A stretch of DNA of 64,000 bases from Dugong dugon (taxonomy: Eukaryota > Chordata > Mammalia > Sirenia > Dugongidae), in contig CM057469.1 of assembly GCA_030035585.1 (NCBI GenBank), positions 118,708,650-118,772,649 of the forward strand. The letters are read 5' to 3'. The notes under the pieces are model-generated. The model did no database searches, had not been told where the DNA came from, and saw nothing but the letters and a program-made list of their open reading frames with translations. Of this stretch, positions 30,991 to 43,967 are shown one piece after another (within the stretch, counting starts at the first letter, position 1; the number at the start of each line of letters is the position of its first letter). A program made the translations under genes and the position numbers.

Positions 30991-32382
30991 CAAAACTATT
31001 TTAAGAATGCACTTTTAATATAAATATGTTTATTTAAGATTGTTCCCTAAGTATTATTGTACTAATATTTTGGGAACATCATAAAACATTCATACAAACA
31101 AAATATATTTTAAGAGGATGAGATAAATCATAAATGGAAATTCTAATATTTTTGTCCTGTATTTTGGTCACTAATTTACTGAGTACCTTCCTGGGGGTGG
31201 TGGTTATACCCCTACCTTGGAAATCACTGTTGCGGACACTGGGAGTACTTGAAAAAATTTTAGCAGAGGATTGACCTGTGTACTCCATCAGAAGAACAGA
31301 GGTTAAATTAAAGAGAACCGAGCGTAGAGAGAGTCAGAATAGTTAGCAAAGGAATGATGGGAGTAGTGATGGTAAAAATAAAGAGCAGATATATTTTGAG
31401 GATGAAAAATCAACTGAATATGTTAATTATTGTCTTTTGATGGCAACTCTCAGGCTCCTTAGTGTTAATTAAAATATTAGGTTAGTAAACGAATTCAGAA
31501 GAAAGGCCATGGTTAGGAGGTTGGTGTGTCATTTTTCCAGATGCTTGTTCTCTATTTTAGCTATCTTGCAAAAATTTTAGTAACAACATGAGTCAATATT
31601 CTGTAGTTATTTGATAATTTCTTCTACTACAATTATATTTTGATTTAACCAAGGGCTTTCATTTAGTTCTTTTACTCATTAAGGAGAGGATTATTGGATA
31701 TTTGAGGTAAAGTGATACAATGGCAAAAGAATAAATGTCTAGGTTATTTGTCCTCATGGATTCTCAATAAGTAACCAATTAGATGTCGACATGAATCTGC
31801 CAAGATACAGGGACTTACCATGGAGCCTTAGCAGAGATAGTTTTGGGATTTGGGAGCTTTTTGAAAATCTCTTTCTTTCTGAATTGAATTATAGTGCTGG
31901 GACTCCCAAGAAAAATCCCAAATGAAGGGAAGATTTCTTATTTCTGTAACAATCTTTCTGAAAATCTGAGTGTCCATAGTATTTGAAAAAGCTCAGATGC
32001 CCAATCACAAACATGAAAACGCTTTTGATCTAATAACTTTTTATAAGACATTTTCTTTTCTGAAGATCAAAGCCCTTTATGAATTTGTATTTCAACCTGA
32101 CAGCGTGTCTACAGCAGGAAATACATCAGGATAGGTCAATTTTATTGGACAAGGACAAACTAGGATGGTGGTAAAAAGAAGAGGGAATTAGAATTGAGAC
32201 TGGAAAGTGTTGCAAGCATTGGTTTTGATCTGAATCAGCTTTTTTGTCAAGCTTCTTCAAGGATATGAAGAATTTTTTTTTTTTTAATGATGATAAATAA
32301 AACATTTTCTCACACTTTCATGAGAAGAGAGAAGTTGCAAATTATGGAGAAAAAATGGGAATGGAATAGAACTAAAGGGGGT
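30991..32382. other. Unrecognised sequence
   Basis: AT-rich; no gene or repeat I can name. Confidence 0.4.
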
Positions 32383-32394
32383 AATGTGTACATA

Positions 32395-32554
32395 AAAACC
32401 AAACGCATTGCCATTGAGTTGATTCTGACTCATAGTGACCCTATAAGACAGAGTGGAACTGCCCCACAGGGTTTGCAAGCAGTAGCTGGTGGATTTGAAC
32501 TGCCGACCTTTTGGCAAACAGCGGAGCTCTTAACCACTGCACCACCATGGCTGC
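32395..32554 (-). mobile_element. AfroSINE with 12-bp target-site duplication
   Basis: Reverse-complement AfroSINE from the AACCAAACGCATTGCC tail to the GAGCTCTTAACCACTGCACC head. AATGTGTACATA (32383-32394) and AATGAGTACATA (32555-32566) flank it with one mismatch. Confidence 0.92.
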
Positions 32555-32810
32555 AATGAGTACATAGTTGATCAAAAATCTTAATTCTAACTTGACATCA
32601 TAGAATCTCCGTGCAGAGGGGACTCAGGCTTCAGCTGGTCTGGCCGTCTGTAATTATTCCCATTTTAACCATGACAAAATATAATTGAGGAGATGTAAGT
32701 AGTGTATTCACAAATAGTGAGTTACTGACAACGATGGACCAGGAAATAAGGCCTCTTGAATTTTACAGTCAATCATATACTAAGTGTCAATAACCCCATG
32801 CTTTAATTAT

Positions 32811-33940
32811 CATTGCTGATGTCAGATGGATCTTGGCTGAAAGTAGAGAATACCAGAAAGATGTTTATCTGTGTTTTATTGACTATGCAAAGGCATTTGA
32901 CTGTGGGGACCATAATAAATTATGGATAATATTGCCAATAATGGGAATTCCAGAACATTTAATTGGCTCATGTGGAACCTGTACATAGACCCAGAGGCAT
33001 CATTTGAACAGAATAGGGGGATACTGCATGGTTTAAAATCATGAAACATGTATTTCAGGGTTATATCCTTTCATTATACTTATTCAATTTGAATGCTGAG
33101 TAAATAATCTGAGAAGTTGGACTATATGAAGAAGAACACAGCACGAGAACTGGAGGAATTTTCATTAACAACCTGCCATATGCAGATTACACAACCATGC
33201 TTGCTGAAAGAGAAGAGGACTTGAAGTAGTTACTGATGAGAATCAAAGACTACAGCCTTCAGTATGGATTACATCTTAACATAAAGAAAACAAAAGTCAT
33301 CACAGCTAGACTAATAAGCAACATCATGATAAACACAAAATATTGAAGTTGTCAAGGATTTCATTTTACTTGGATCCACAATCAACGCCCATGGAAGCAG
33401 CAGTCAAGAAATCAAATGACCTATTGCATTGGGCAAATAAGTCGCAAAAGACCTCTTTAAAGCATTGAAAAACAAAGATGGAATCTTGAGGACTAAGGTG
33501 CGCGTACTGAAGCCATATTTTCCATTGCCTCATATGAATGTGAAAGCTGTACAATGACTAAGGAAGACTGGAGAAGAATTGATGGCTTTGAATTATGGTG
33601 TTGGCAAAGAATTTTGAATATACCAGAGAATGAACAAACAGCTGTTTGAAGAGGTACAGCCAGAGTGTCCTTGGAAGTGAGCATGACCAGACTTTGTCTT
33701 GTGTACTTTGGACATATCATCAGGAGAGACCAGTCCCTGGAGAATGATATCATGCTTGGTAAGGTGGAGGGTCAGCAAAAAAGAAGACACTTGATAAGAT
33801 GAACTGACACAGCGGCTGCTCAATGAGCTCAAAACTGTAATGACTGTGAGGATGGTGGAGGACTGGTCACTGTTTCCTTCTGTTACACATATAGTCGCTT
33901 TGAGTCAGAATCGACTCGAAGGCATCTAACAACAACAACT
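32811..33940 (+). mobile_element. 5'-truncated RTE LINE
   Basis: Starts at CATTGCTGATGTCAGATGG within the reverse transcriptase domain and runs to the 3' terminus GAAGGCATCTAACAACAACAACT. Contains CFIDYAKAFDC (motif A, about 32.87-32.91 kb) and a GLHLNIKKTK-like block (33.27 kb); the YADD box is changed to a YADY-like sequence at about 33.18 kb. Frameshifts and stops throughout. Confidence 0.9.
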
Positions 33941-33945
33941 ATATG

Positions 33946-33965
33946 TGTATATATATATATAATTG
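33946..33965. repeat. (TA)n microsatellite at RTE 3' end
   Basis: ATATATATATATAT directly follows the RTE terminal repeat. Confidence 0.85.
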
Positions 33966-35382
33966 TACCATACAGATTATGCTGTTAAAGTTTACAGCAC
34001 AGACAACCACTGAAGCCTGAGTTAGAATTAGCCTGAAAAGGGTAAGACATAAACTATATCTTGAAAGATGACTTGGCATTCATTTAGGAGAGGGAGAGAA
34101 GAGGACATTACTGACAAGGAGAATGTAGAATATCTCTTTAATAGGAAGAAAGCAGAAAACTTGTTATGTCAACCAAACATCTCCTGACTCCATTCATAGC
34201 CCCTGCACTGTACAGTCCAGCCATGTTTTGTCTCTACTACCAATTGGATTTGGGATTACTTTTCATCATTTACAAAAGCCTATTGTAACTGTGACTGCAT
34301 GGCCCTGTCTGTGTCCTGACAGATGTCTGAGTAGCAGTGGCATTCTGGAGGGTATATCTTTTAGTCGAAAAACAAGTAAACAAAAACCAGTTGTCATTCC
34401 TCTACCTGTTTTCCCTACAGCTTCTCCAAACCTAGGGAGCCAATGTCTTGCCAATTCTTAAACTTTTTCATTCTTCTTGGGTTTCATAGCTTGCCATCTA
34501 TCCTTCACTAACACTTATTATTAGTGTTTAAAACATGAACTACTCCATATTTTTTTCTTCTCTGATCTCTGCCTTTAAAACATATTTCTAGTTCTTTATG
34601 CCTATTCATGTATCCATTGGAAGATCAAAAAGAATGTGAAAAGGCCAGTCATCAGAAGGACCAGTTAAAAGTGATGAATTTTTATGTACATGGTTCTTAA
34701 TCCAGAGATTTATTCTCTTTCAAAGCGACTCTAACATGCGGTCGCTCTGGCAAAGTAAAGCTGAAAGTAGAAGCCATCAACCTGGGAAATCTTGGAAATA
34801 GCTTTCTTTTGTGGTAACATTAGGGTGAGACACCTGTCAGAAGAGAGTAGGAGAAATACGTTGCAGGAAAGGGAATAGAAGTAGCTCCTCGGAAATGCTC
34901 GATGCATAGCTCCTCAACTGAGACCCTCCTGTTTCCTAGGAAAGAGCCTTTCAGAATCTTGCAACCTGCAGTACAAAGTTGAAGCTTGTTGGAAGAAGCC
35001 CCTTCAAAAGAAAGAAGAAAGAGAGGATGAGACCAAGGAGGAAAAAAAAAAAAAAAGAGAGAGAGAGAGAGAGTGGATGAGATCAAAGCAGAGAAGATTA
35101 TGAATATTTTCTTCACAGCCCTTCCTCCCATTTTTGGGTATCCCGGTTTCACACTGACAGGCAGTGAAGAGAGAGAAAGGACCCTAGAGTAAGAAACCAA
35201 TGTGCATTTAGTGATGCTGCTCTGACTAATCATATGACTGAACAAATCACTTTATTGGTCTACACTTCTGTTTCTGTTGAAAATGCATGATCACCTGCAT
35301 GCTGTAGAATATCAAAATAGGTTGACTTCTCATTCTGTCTGCAGTGACAACCAAAGTGGGCACTTAAAAAATAATCAGGAGC
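33966..35382. other. Unrecognised sequence with a short GA repeat
   Basis: No gene recognised. A poly(A)-(GA)n run lies at 35042-35073. The minus frame 34820-35245 (141 codons) spans this simple repeat as a Phe/Ser-rich segment and lacks any domain, so it is not called. Confidence 0.4.
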
Positions 35383-35394
35383 TATAGGGATTGT

Positions 35395-35535
35395 GGTGCT
35401 CTGGTGGTATAACAGTTAAAACGTTTGAAAGGTCAGCAGTTCGAATCCACCAGCCACTGCTTGGAAACTCTGTGGGACAGTTCTACTTCGGCCTATAGGG
35501 TCACTATAAGTCGGAATCCACTCGACTGCAGTGGG
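35395..35535 (+). mobile_element. AfroSINE with perfect 12-bp target-site duplication
   Basis: Short variant: GGTGCTCTGGTGGTATAACA head, GTTCGAATCCACCAGCC (box-B-like), TTCGGCCTATAGGGTCACTA and GAATCCACTCGACTG tail. TATAGGGATTGT occurs exactly at 35383-35394 and 35536-35547. Confidence 0.95.
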
Positions 35536-35547
35536 TATAGGGATTGT

Positions 35548-36059
35548 AAATTTCCTCTCAGAATCTTACCAGTGAATGATTTGTTTTCAGAGCTCTTTTG
35601 AGTTTTTGTTCTCTGTCATGATAGTGAATTTAATGGCAAGCTGAGTATGAAAATATCTGGAATATGATATCTGACTCTTAATGTCTGTTACCAGTTTGAA
35701 CCACAAGTTAGTTTTCCACTTCTTAATTGATACCAGCTGCTCATACCTTTCTGGTCTCCACATAGGATTTAAGGGGTGCCTTCAGGGATAGAAACAAGTC
35801 GGGTACCTCTTATCTGGTTCTTGCCAGGAGGCGTTCTCTGATCTATATCTAAGTCATACTGTTCCTCAAGGATTATGTTTAAGTGCTCCACATTAGAGCT
35901 GCAGACATGTGTGATAAATTCTCAAATGTCTGTGTGTGGGAAATAATTTGGGGAAAGCAGTGCTTGATAGAACTTGAAGTCTTTTATGGCAGAGTCAATG
36001 CCCTCCTTCTTAAACCTTATTTCTTAGGATTTAATTCCTCCGACCCTAGAACAGAAATA
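35548..36059. other. Unrecognised sequence
   Basis: No repeat or gene recognised. The frame 35883-36179 has no motif. Confidence 0.4.
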
Positions 36060-36180
36060 CAGCATCACAGACTTAGGACTCAGGCCTATATTTCTAAACA
36101 ACTTTCATTTACTTTCTTTGAAACCTTGGGGAAACCACCTAAATTCTTTGAGCTCACTTCCTCATCCACAAAACAATAAG
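36060..36180 (+). mobile_element. MIR-like fragment
   Basis: ACCTTGGGGAAACCACCTAA then TTGAGCTCACTTCCTCATCC and AATAAGGATAAT follow the MIR middle and 3' pattern. Confidence 0.5.
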
Positions 36181-36324
36181 GATAATATGTAAATTACAGT
36201 TGCCAATACGTAATGTAATAATAGGTTATGTTTATTCAGCCTAATTTCTGTTCAGTAAAATGGTAGCTGATATTATTATTTTATCATTGTTATCATCATG
36301 AAATATAATATTTTAAGTATGGAA

Positions 36325-36425
36325 AATGAAAATAAAATTACTTACCTCGTGTGTTTGTTGTGAAATTAATTGAAATACCCAAGGCAAAGTACTATAAGAG
36401 TGCCTTACAAATACTATTAAATAAA
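36325..36425 (+). mobile_element. MIR-like 3' fragment
   Basis: CTTACCTCGTGTGTTTGTTG, GAAATTAATTGAAATA, then AGTGCCTTACAAATACTATT resemble the MIR 3' end; probably the continuation of the fragment at 36060-36180. Confidence 0.45.
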
Positions 36426-37890
36426 AATATTAAATAGTTTTTTTACTCAGTGAATGCTAAAGTGACATGTAAATTTAGTTTTTATAAATTGAGCCGTATC
36501 AACTTATAGATTTTAGTTTTTGATAGAGTTTCAAAAAAAGTAGTTAAAAGTATGTTAATTGCCTTATTCACTTCTCTTCTTTCTGTTGGATGAGGAATGT
36601 TGAAAAAATTAAATGTACCACAAGAAGTCTTTTTAGAGTTAAAAATACATTTCTCAATTTAAATTATTAACATTTCTTAAAAAATATAGAGTTATAGATA
36701 AAAATGAACAACAAACCCCCACTTTTTTTGGGAGGTGATCCTTTAATTTTGTACAGAAACTTCTGTATAGCTTGACTTAAAATGAAGTCAAACTATAGCT
36801 ATCCTCATATATTATATCACATAGATTATTATATTAAAATAATACATAAATATTTTGCTAATATTTATGCCAGAGGCAAAGATTTTACGGACCTTTCAGA
36901 AAAGCCTTATTTGGATTTCCATAGGATTAGAAGTTGTCTCTTTCAGATGAAAATTGAAAAATTTTCCTTGTGACCAATTCTCTACCCAATGAATATGAAG
37001 CTGCCAACCTATTCTTCTGTTGTAAAATATATTGGGTGTTCACTAACATTCTTCTTGTTTATTTCCTTTACTCATAGTTGTTGTTTCTTAACTCTTACCT
37101 ACAAGTTTAGTCTTCCCCAATCTCCAGGATCAGTACAGAGATGTTTAAGCCTTGCTCAACCTAATTCTAAGGAATTCAGCATTGCTGCTCTCTTCTCATC
37201 AGCTGGCTCTGACATGTGAGTACCCAAGTCCTGAAAGCTGTGCCTTGCTTTTTCCTTGGGACTCAGGCTTCAGCTCATGCTCTAGTTCTTATAACTGTTA
37301 TTAATTTGTCTCAAATGCTTGAGGTTCTGTATAAACTATATAGAACACTAATTGCCCTAAAATATCAAGCCTCCAATGGCTACTGCTCCTTAACCTGCTT
37401 ACGTATTCCACAATACCAACAACTACTTGTGTGTTGAATATTCAGGATTCTCAGATCTAACTAGACATCAAACACCCCAATTACTTCTATAACTGGGTCT
37501 CTTATCTGTGAACAAACTCTTAATTTTCATCCAACCCTCCATGATATAATTTACATTGGACTTTCAGCCTGTCTGGCACACAATACCCATTTCTCCTCCT
37601 TGTATATGTCTGATGTTAGTCTCCAGCCTCTGCCAATCCACTCGATCTTTTTTGCAGTTAACAAGGCCATGTTCTAACTGGCTATGCTCTCAGGTATAAC
37701 TGTGCTTCAAAACATTTTTCCAGACTTATTTTGAAGAAAGTTTTGTGTTATGGGGCTGTGAGGGGGTAGTGAATTAGTGCTGTATTTGGATAAACTGAAA
37801 GAAGGGAAGTTATTTTGTACCATGGCTTGTGGAACCCCTAAAGGAGATTGTCCTTTTTAATTCTAGATGCCAGAATCATTGCCCTTCTTT
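36426..37890. other. Unrecognised AT-rich sequence
   Basis: No supported feature. Short plus-strand frames at 36782-36973, 36989-37219 and 37216-37437 have no domain signature. Confidence 0.4.
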
Positions 37891-39129
37891 ACATGAATAC
37901 AAGACTTGAGTTGCAATTTTGAAGGATTCTATGGACAGAAAATTGAACATTGCAGGAAGCACTAAAAGAAGATGGAAGGAATATACAAAGTAACTGTACC
38001 AAAAAGAATTGGTCAACATTCAGCCATCTCAAGAGGTAGCATATGATCAAGGACTGATGATATTGAAGGAAGAAGTCCAAGCTGCACTGGTGTCATTGGT
38101 GAAAAACAAAGATCCAGGAATCGACAGAATACCATTGAGATGTTTCAACAAACAGATGAAACACTGGAAGAGCACACTTGTGTATGCCAAGAAACTTGGA
38201 AGACAGCTACCTGGTCAACTGATTGGAAGACATCCATATACATGCCTATTCCAAGAAATATGATCCAACGGAAAGCAGAAATTATCAAACAATATCATTA
38301 ATATTACATGCAAGTAAAATTATGCTGAAGATAATTAAAAAACAATTGCAGCAGTACATTAATAGGGAACTGCCAGAAACTCAAGCTGGATTCAGATGAG
38401 GACGTGGAATGAGCGATACCATTGCTGATGTCAAGTGGATCTTGGCTGAAAGCACAGAATACCAGAGAGATGTTTACCTGTGTTTTATTGACTGTGCAAA
38501 AGCATTTGACTGTTTGCAAATTATGGATAACATTGTGAAGAATGGGAATTCATGAACACTTAATGGTGCTCAACTAGAACCTGTACATAGATCAAAAGGC
38601 AGTTGTTCGAACAGAACAAGGGGATATTGTGTGGTTTAAAATAAGAAAAGTTATGCATCAGGATTGAATATTTTCACCATACTTATTCGATCTGTATGCT
38701 GAGCAAATAATCCGAGAAGCTGGACTGTATGAAGAAGAATGCGATATCAGGATTGGAGGAAGACTCATTAACTGTGTAATATGCAGATGATACAACCTTT
38801 CTTGATGAAAGTGAAGAGAATTTGAAGCATTTATTGACTAAGATCAAAGACTACAGCCTTCAGTATGGATTACACTTTAACATAAAGGAAACAAAAATTC
38901 TCACAACTGGACCAATAAGCAACATCATGATAAATGGAGAAAATGTTGAAGTTGTCAAGGATTTCATTTTACTTGGATCCACAATCAATGCCCATGGAAA
39001 CAGCAGGCAAAAAATCAAACAGCGTATTGTATTGGGCAAATCTGCTGCAAAAGATCTCTTTAAAGTGTTAGAAAGCAAAGATGTCACCTTGAAGACTAAG
39101 GTACACCTGACCCAAGCCATGGTATTTTT

Positions 39130-41350
39130 TTTTCCCCATACAAAAATTTATACATACATTGTTATGTGACTCTAATTGCTCTCCCCATACGTGACAGCAC
39201 ACTCCTCCTTTCCGCCCCAATTCCCCATGTCTGTTCACCCAGCTCCTAACCCTCTCTGCCTTCCCATCACACCTCTGGAGAGAAGCTGCCTGTTTAGTCT
39301 CTTGTATCTACTTGAGCTAAGAGGCACACACCTCACGATTATTACTTTATGTCCCACAGTCCAGTCCAATCCCTGTCTGAAGAGTTGGCCTCAGAAATTG
39401 TTTTAGTTCTGGGCTGAAAGAGAATCTAGGGGTCATGCTTTCTGAGGTACCTCCAGTCTGAGTCAGACCATTAAGTCTAGTCTTCTTACTAGAATTTGAG
39501 TTCTGCACCCCACCTTTCTCCTGCTCCATCCCTGACTCTCTGTTGTGTTTCTTGTCAGGGCAGTCTTTGGTGGTAGGTGGGCACCATCTAATTCTTCTGG
39601 TCTCAGGCTGATGAAGTCTCTGGTTTATGTGGCCCTTTCTGTCTCTTGGGCTAATATTTTCCAAGTGTCTTTGGTGTTCTTGATACTCCTTTACTCCAGG
39701 TGGTTGGGACCAATTGATGCATCTTAAATGGCTGCTTGCAAGCTTTTAAGACCACAGATGCCACTCACCAAAGTAGGATGCAGAACATTTTCTTAATAAG
39801 CTTTGTTATGCCAATTAACCTAGATGTCCCCTGAAAGCATGGTCCCCAGACCCCTGCCCCTGCTACTCTGTCCCTCAAAGTGTTTGATTGTATTCAGGAA
39901 ACTTCTTAGCTTTGGTTTGGTCCAGTTGTGCTGACTTCGCCAGTAATAAGTGCTGTCCTTTCCTTCACCTAAGATAATTCTTATCTACTCTCTAGTTAGT
40001 AAATAACCCTCCCCTTCCATCCCCACCCTTGTAACTATCAAAGAATGTTTTCTTCTGTGATTAAACCTTTTCTTGAGTTCTTATAATAGTGGTCATACAC
40101 AATATTTGCCCTTCTGTGACTGACTAAATTCACTCAGACTAATGACCTCCAGCTTCCTCCATGTTATAAGATGTTTCACGGTTTCATCTTTGTTCATTAT
40201 CATTGCGTAGTAGTCCACTGTGTGGATATACCACAATTTGTTTATCCACTTGTCTGTTGATGGGCATCTAGGTAGTTTCCATCTTTTTGCTACTGTGAAC
40301 AGTGCTGCAATGAACATGGGTGTGCATATATCTATTCGTGTGATGGCTCTTATTTCTCTAAGATATATTCCGAAGAGTGGGATAGCTGGATAGTATTGTA
40401 CTTCTATTTCTAGCTTTTTAAGGTAGCGCCAAATCTATTTCCATAGTGGTTGTACCATTTTACATTCCCACCAACAGTGTACAAGTGTTCCAGTCTCTCC
40501 ACAACCTCTCCAGCATTTATTATTTTGTGTTTTTTGGATTAAGGCTAGCCTTGTTGGGGTGAGATGCTATCTCATTGTAGTTTTGATCTGCATTTCTCTA
40601 ATGGTTAATGATCATAAGCATTTCTTCATGTGTCTGTTAGCCACCTGAATATTTTCTTTGGCGAAGTGTCTGTTCATATCCTTTGCCCATTTTTTAATTG
40701 GGTTATTTGTCTTTTTGTTGTTGAGATTTTGCAGTATCTTGTAGATTTTAGAGATTAGATGCTGATCGGATTTGTCGTAGCCAACAATTTTTTCCCAGTC
40801 TGTAGGTTGTCTTTTGACTCTTTTGGTGAAGTCTTTTGATGAGCATAAGTGTTTGATTTTTTAGGAGCTCCCAGTTATCTAGTCTCTCTTCCGGTGCTTG
40901 TGCATTGTTACTTATGGTTCATATTGTATATATGCCATGTATTAGGGCTCCTAGCATTGTCCCTATTTGTCTTCCATGATCTTTATCATTTTCAATTTTA
41001 CATTTAATTCGTTGATCCATTTTGAGTTAGTTTTTGTGCATGGTGTGAGGTATGGGTCTTGTTGCAGTTTTTTTGAAGATGGTTATCCAGTTATGCCAGC
41101 ACCATTAGTTAAAGAGACTGTCTTTTCCCCAATTAATGGACTTTGGGCCTTTGTCAAACATCAGCTTCTCATAGGTGCATGAATTTATGTCTGGATTCTG
41201 AATTCTGTTCCATTGTTCTATGTATCTGTTGTTGTACCAGTACCAGGCTGTTTTGACTACCTTGGAAGTATAATTGGTTCTAAAATCAGGTAGTGTGAGG
41301 CTCTGCATTTTGTTCTTCTTTTTGAGTGATGCTTTACTTATTTGGGGCCT
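39130..41350 (-). mobile_element. 5'-truncated L1 (type B 3' UTR) nested in RTE
   Basis: Flanked by CAAGCCATGGTATTTTT (39113-39129) and CAAGCCATAGTATTTTT (41351-41367), a 17-bp duplication with one mismatch derived from RTE sequence. Contains the poly(A) (T run 39125-39133), a 3' UTR (to about 40080) and the C-terminal part of ORF2 (40081-41350). Confidence 0.95.
40081..41350 (-). pseudogene. L1 ORF2 C-terminal fragment
   Basis: Minus-strand translation gives [20 protein letters not shown] and [20 protein letters not shown] (41.3-41.15 kb), then near 40.3 kb STDKWINKLWYIHTVDYYAM and KDETVKHLITWRKLE. These are the post-RT and Cys-rich-proximal blocks of L1 ORF2. Multiple stops and frame changes; no reverse transcriptase core present because of 5' truncation. 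Confidence 0.88.
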
Positions 41351-41806
41351 CAAGCCATAGTATTTTTAATCGCTTCATATGCATGTGAAAGCTAGACAAT
41401 GAATAAGGAAGACCAAAGAAGAATTGATGCCTTTGAATTATGGTGTTGGCAAAGAATATTGAATACCATGTACTTCTAGAAGAACGAAAAGTCTGTCTTG
41501 GAAGAAGTATAGCAAGAATGCTCCTTAGAATCTAGAATGGTGAGATTTCGTCTCATGTACTTTGGACATGTTATCAGGGACGACCTGTCCCTGGAGAAAG
41601 ACATCATGCTTGGTAATGTAGAGAGTCAGCAAAAAGAGGAAGACCCCCAATAAGATGGATCGACACAATGGCTGTAACAATGGGCTCTAACATAGCAACC
41701 ATTGTGAAGATGGCGCAGGACCAGGCAGTGTTTTGTTCCTTGGACATACATCGCTGTGAGTCAGAACTGACTCAGAGGCACTTGCCAACAGCAACAACAT
41801 GCATAC

Positions 41807-42408
41807 CTGAATGCATTTATCCATGATCCATTGTTGAGAACCTGATTCTTTGTCCCTTTATGGTAACCCACCATTATATTAATCACAGAGGAGGGTATGT
41901 CTTAATACTGTTTGAGACTTGAACCTCACAGTCCTATCCTGGTTAATTGGGCGGGTAATTAGTGAGCCAAGAAGACACATTATTTCTAAATTAAACCATG
42001 GGGTAAGAGCAAACAAAATGACTTATTTCTTGATCACTTTTTCTTAGATTTACTCTTAATCTTATCCTTCAATTATTTCTCTTTCTCACTTTAAGAAGAG
42101 GAGGTGTTTGACAAGACTCCTTTTCCTTAAGGCATAGAGCAGAACTGGGCTTAGCATTCTTCTCAGTACTTCATTTCTTCTGGACCTCACCTTCTGAGAA
42201 GCCCCAAATGCAACAACTGAAAATTTGACAAGGGAGTGAAAACACACACAAGAATATTTTAAAGAGAAAGAGAAGATTGTGTTTGCTGCAGACAAATACC
42301 ATATATACACCCTTTTTAACTCTAAAAGTTTTATTCAATATATGGTGTCCTCTTTTCAAATCCTGATGATTCTCTTCTGTCATTGACCATATCAGTACTC
42401 CTCCTTTG
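41807..42408. other. Unrecognised sequence
   Basis: No gene or repeat recognised. Confidence 0.4.
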
Positions 42409-42462
42409 TGTGTGTGTGTATGTGCATGTGTGTGTGTGTGTGTATGTGTGTGTGTGTATGTG
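42409..42462. repeat. (TG)n microsatellite
   Basis: About 50 bp of TG repeats with TATG and TGCATG interruptions; the His/Thr-rich minus-strand frame across it is an artefact. Confidence 0.95.
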
Positions 42463-43080
42463 AGATCACCATGTAGTAATTTCAGGTCATGTAACAATTG
42501 TGTAATAACTGTGTGATAACCTCGCAGAACTCATAGGAAATGCAAATACAAATTAGAGTTTTTAATGTTACAAAGTTTACTTTGCTTTAGTATCTTGCAG
42601 ACTGATTATGCTAGAGGTTCCTGCTGGCATGTTCTCTTAGGATTCAGGACACCTTTCCTCTCTTCTATTTTAGTGACTCATGGCAAAATGGTAAAAATTA
42701 AAATAGTGTTTTACTTACCTTCTTTTACTCTTTCAATAATCTTCTTCCTAATAATGTTTACTTATTACTTCACTACTTGTCATGAGTGCCTGAGTTCAAT
42801 GATCATGAGACCATAGTATAAGCTGATTATGATTCTATACCTTTCTGACAAAGAGTAGGTTTTCATACACCATCACTGGCCAGTGTGGAAAGAATATTAC
42901 CTGTTTTATTTCTATTTCTGTCGCTAAACCCCTTTACTCACTAGTTTCCTTAAAGAGATTATAGACATAAAGACAGTAGGCCTGACTAGAATACAGGTTT
43001 ATATTTCTGCTCTCTTATAATAGATTTAATTATTGGCTTCAATTTGTCAACCTCCTGAAGGCATTCTGTGCATGCTCACT
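42463..43080. other. Unrecognised sequence
   Basis: No supported feature. Confidence 0.4.
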
Positions 43081-43460
43081 CTAACACGCTTACCATTACC
43101 TTCTCTGCCTCAGAATAGGAGATTGACTATATGACTTTCTTTGACCAATATAATGCTAATGGACAAGAGTGAGTAAACACTTGAAATGCACTTGTATAGT
43201 TGATCCTGTCCCTTTCTCTCATGTCTTACAACCATGAGATCTATCTTGCATTGATCCTAATCCAAGGAGGATGAGTGAAACTTGGGGCCTACCTGGAACC
43301 AACTTAGAGCTCGAAGCTAAACTAGTTGAGTACACCCTAAATCAGATGAATATGAGATAATCTGCAGACATGTGTGACTCTATCTCTCATTAAATGCTTA
43401 TTGTGGTATAACACAGATTTTGTGGTGGTTTATTTTGTAGCATTGTATCTAACTCTTGTA
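43081..43460 (+). mobile_element. Possible MLT1-like LTR (old)
   Basis: The series CCTCAGAATAGGAGATTGAC, TGACTTTCTTTGACCAATATAA, and a terminal TAAATGCTTATTGTGGTATAACACAGATTTTGTGGTGGTTT block has MLT1-like order (the end resembles the 'AAGCCACTGAGATTTTGTGG' terminus). Ends not defined. Confidence 0.4.
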
Positions 43461-43596
43461 TAAGTTTAAAATGTTTAAAATGGAATAGGTATGTAAATAT
43501 TTGTTGAACATGAACAAAATGGCTACCATTTCACTTGAACTAATAAACAAGCAAGTAAGCAACCAAACAAACACTTTAGGTTGATGAATCAATTAC

Positions 43597-43967
43597 TGTA
43601 ATGGTTAGCCTATTGTGTTAACTTATCTAGGCTATAGTATCCAGTTATTTAAACAAACACTAATCTAGCTGTTCCCGGGAAGGAACTTTGTACATGTAGT
43701 CAATCAATTGACTTTAAGTAAAGGATGTTACCCTCAAAAATGTGGGTGGGCCTCATGCAAACTGTTACAGGCTTTAAAAGCAAAAACCAACGTTTCTAGG
43801 AGAAGAAAATGTTCTGCCTCATGTCTACAGCTTAAAATTTTGTCTCGGTTTCCAGTTTGCTGAACTGCCCTACAGATTTCAAACTTCCCAGCCCCCATGA
43901 TCATATTAGCCAATTCCTTTAAAAAAATCTGTTGTTTCTGTTTCTCTAGAGAATTCTGACTAATACA
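43597..43967 (+). mobile_element. MLT2-like (ERVL) solo LTR with perfect 5-bp duplication
   Basis: Begins TGTAATGGTTAGCC and ends AATACA; middle contains TCAATTGACTTTAAGTAAAG and AATGTGGGTGGGCCTCATGC, then CCTACAGATTTCAAACTTCC and the TTCTCTAGAGAATTCTGAC end. ATTAC is repeated exactly at 43592-43596 and 43968-43972. Confidence 0.92.

Larger units (their letters stand above)
37980..41780 (+). pseudogene. RTE ORF remnant (reverse transcriptase and C terminus), interrupted
   Basis: Blocks in order: KEEVQAALVSLVKNKDPGID (38.07 kb), motif-A region FIDCAKAFDC (38.49 kb), YADDTT (about 38.79 kb, intact catalytic Asp pair), SLQYGLHFNIKETK (38.86 kb) and KDFILLGSTINAHGNS (38.96 kb). After the L1, SYACES and NKEDQRRIDAFELWCWQRI (41.4 kb) and the 3' end follow. 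Stops and frameshifts plus the L1 make it non-functional. Confidence 0.85.
37901..41796 (+). mobile_element. RTE LINE split by an L1 insertion
   Basis: 5'-truncated RTE starting near 37901 and ending CTTGCCAACAGCAACAAC at 41796. ACATGAATAC (37891-37900) and ACATGCATAC (41797-41806) form a 10-bp duplication with one mismatch. The two halves (to 39112, from 41368) rejoin cleanly around a 2.2-kb L1, so the RTE is the older insertion. Confidence 0.92.

Noticed and set aside
34820..35245. 141-codon minus-strand ORF with hydrophobic Phe run
   Set aside because: The Phe/Ser run is the translation of a poly(A)-(GA)n simple repeat on the other strand.
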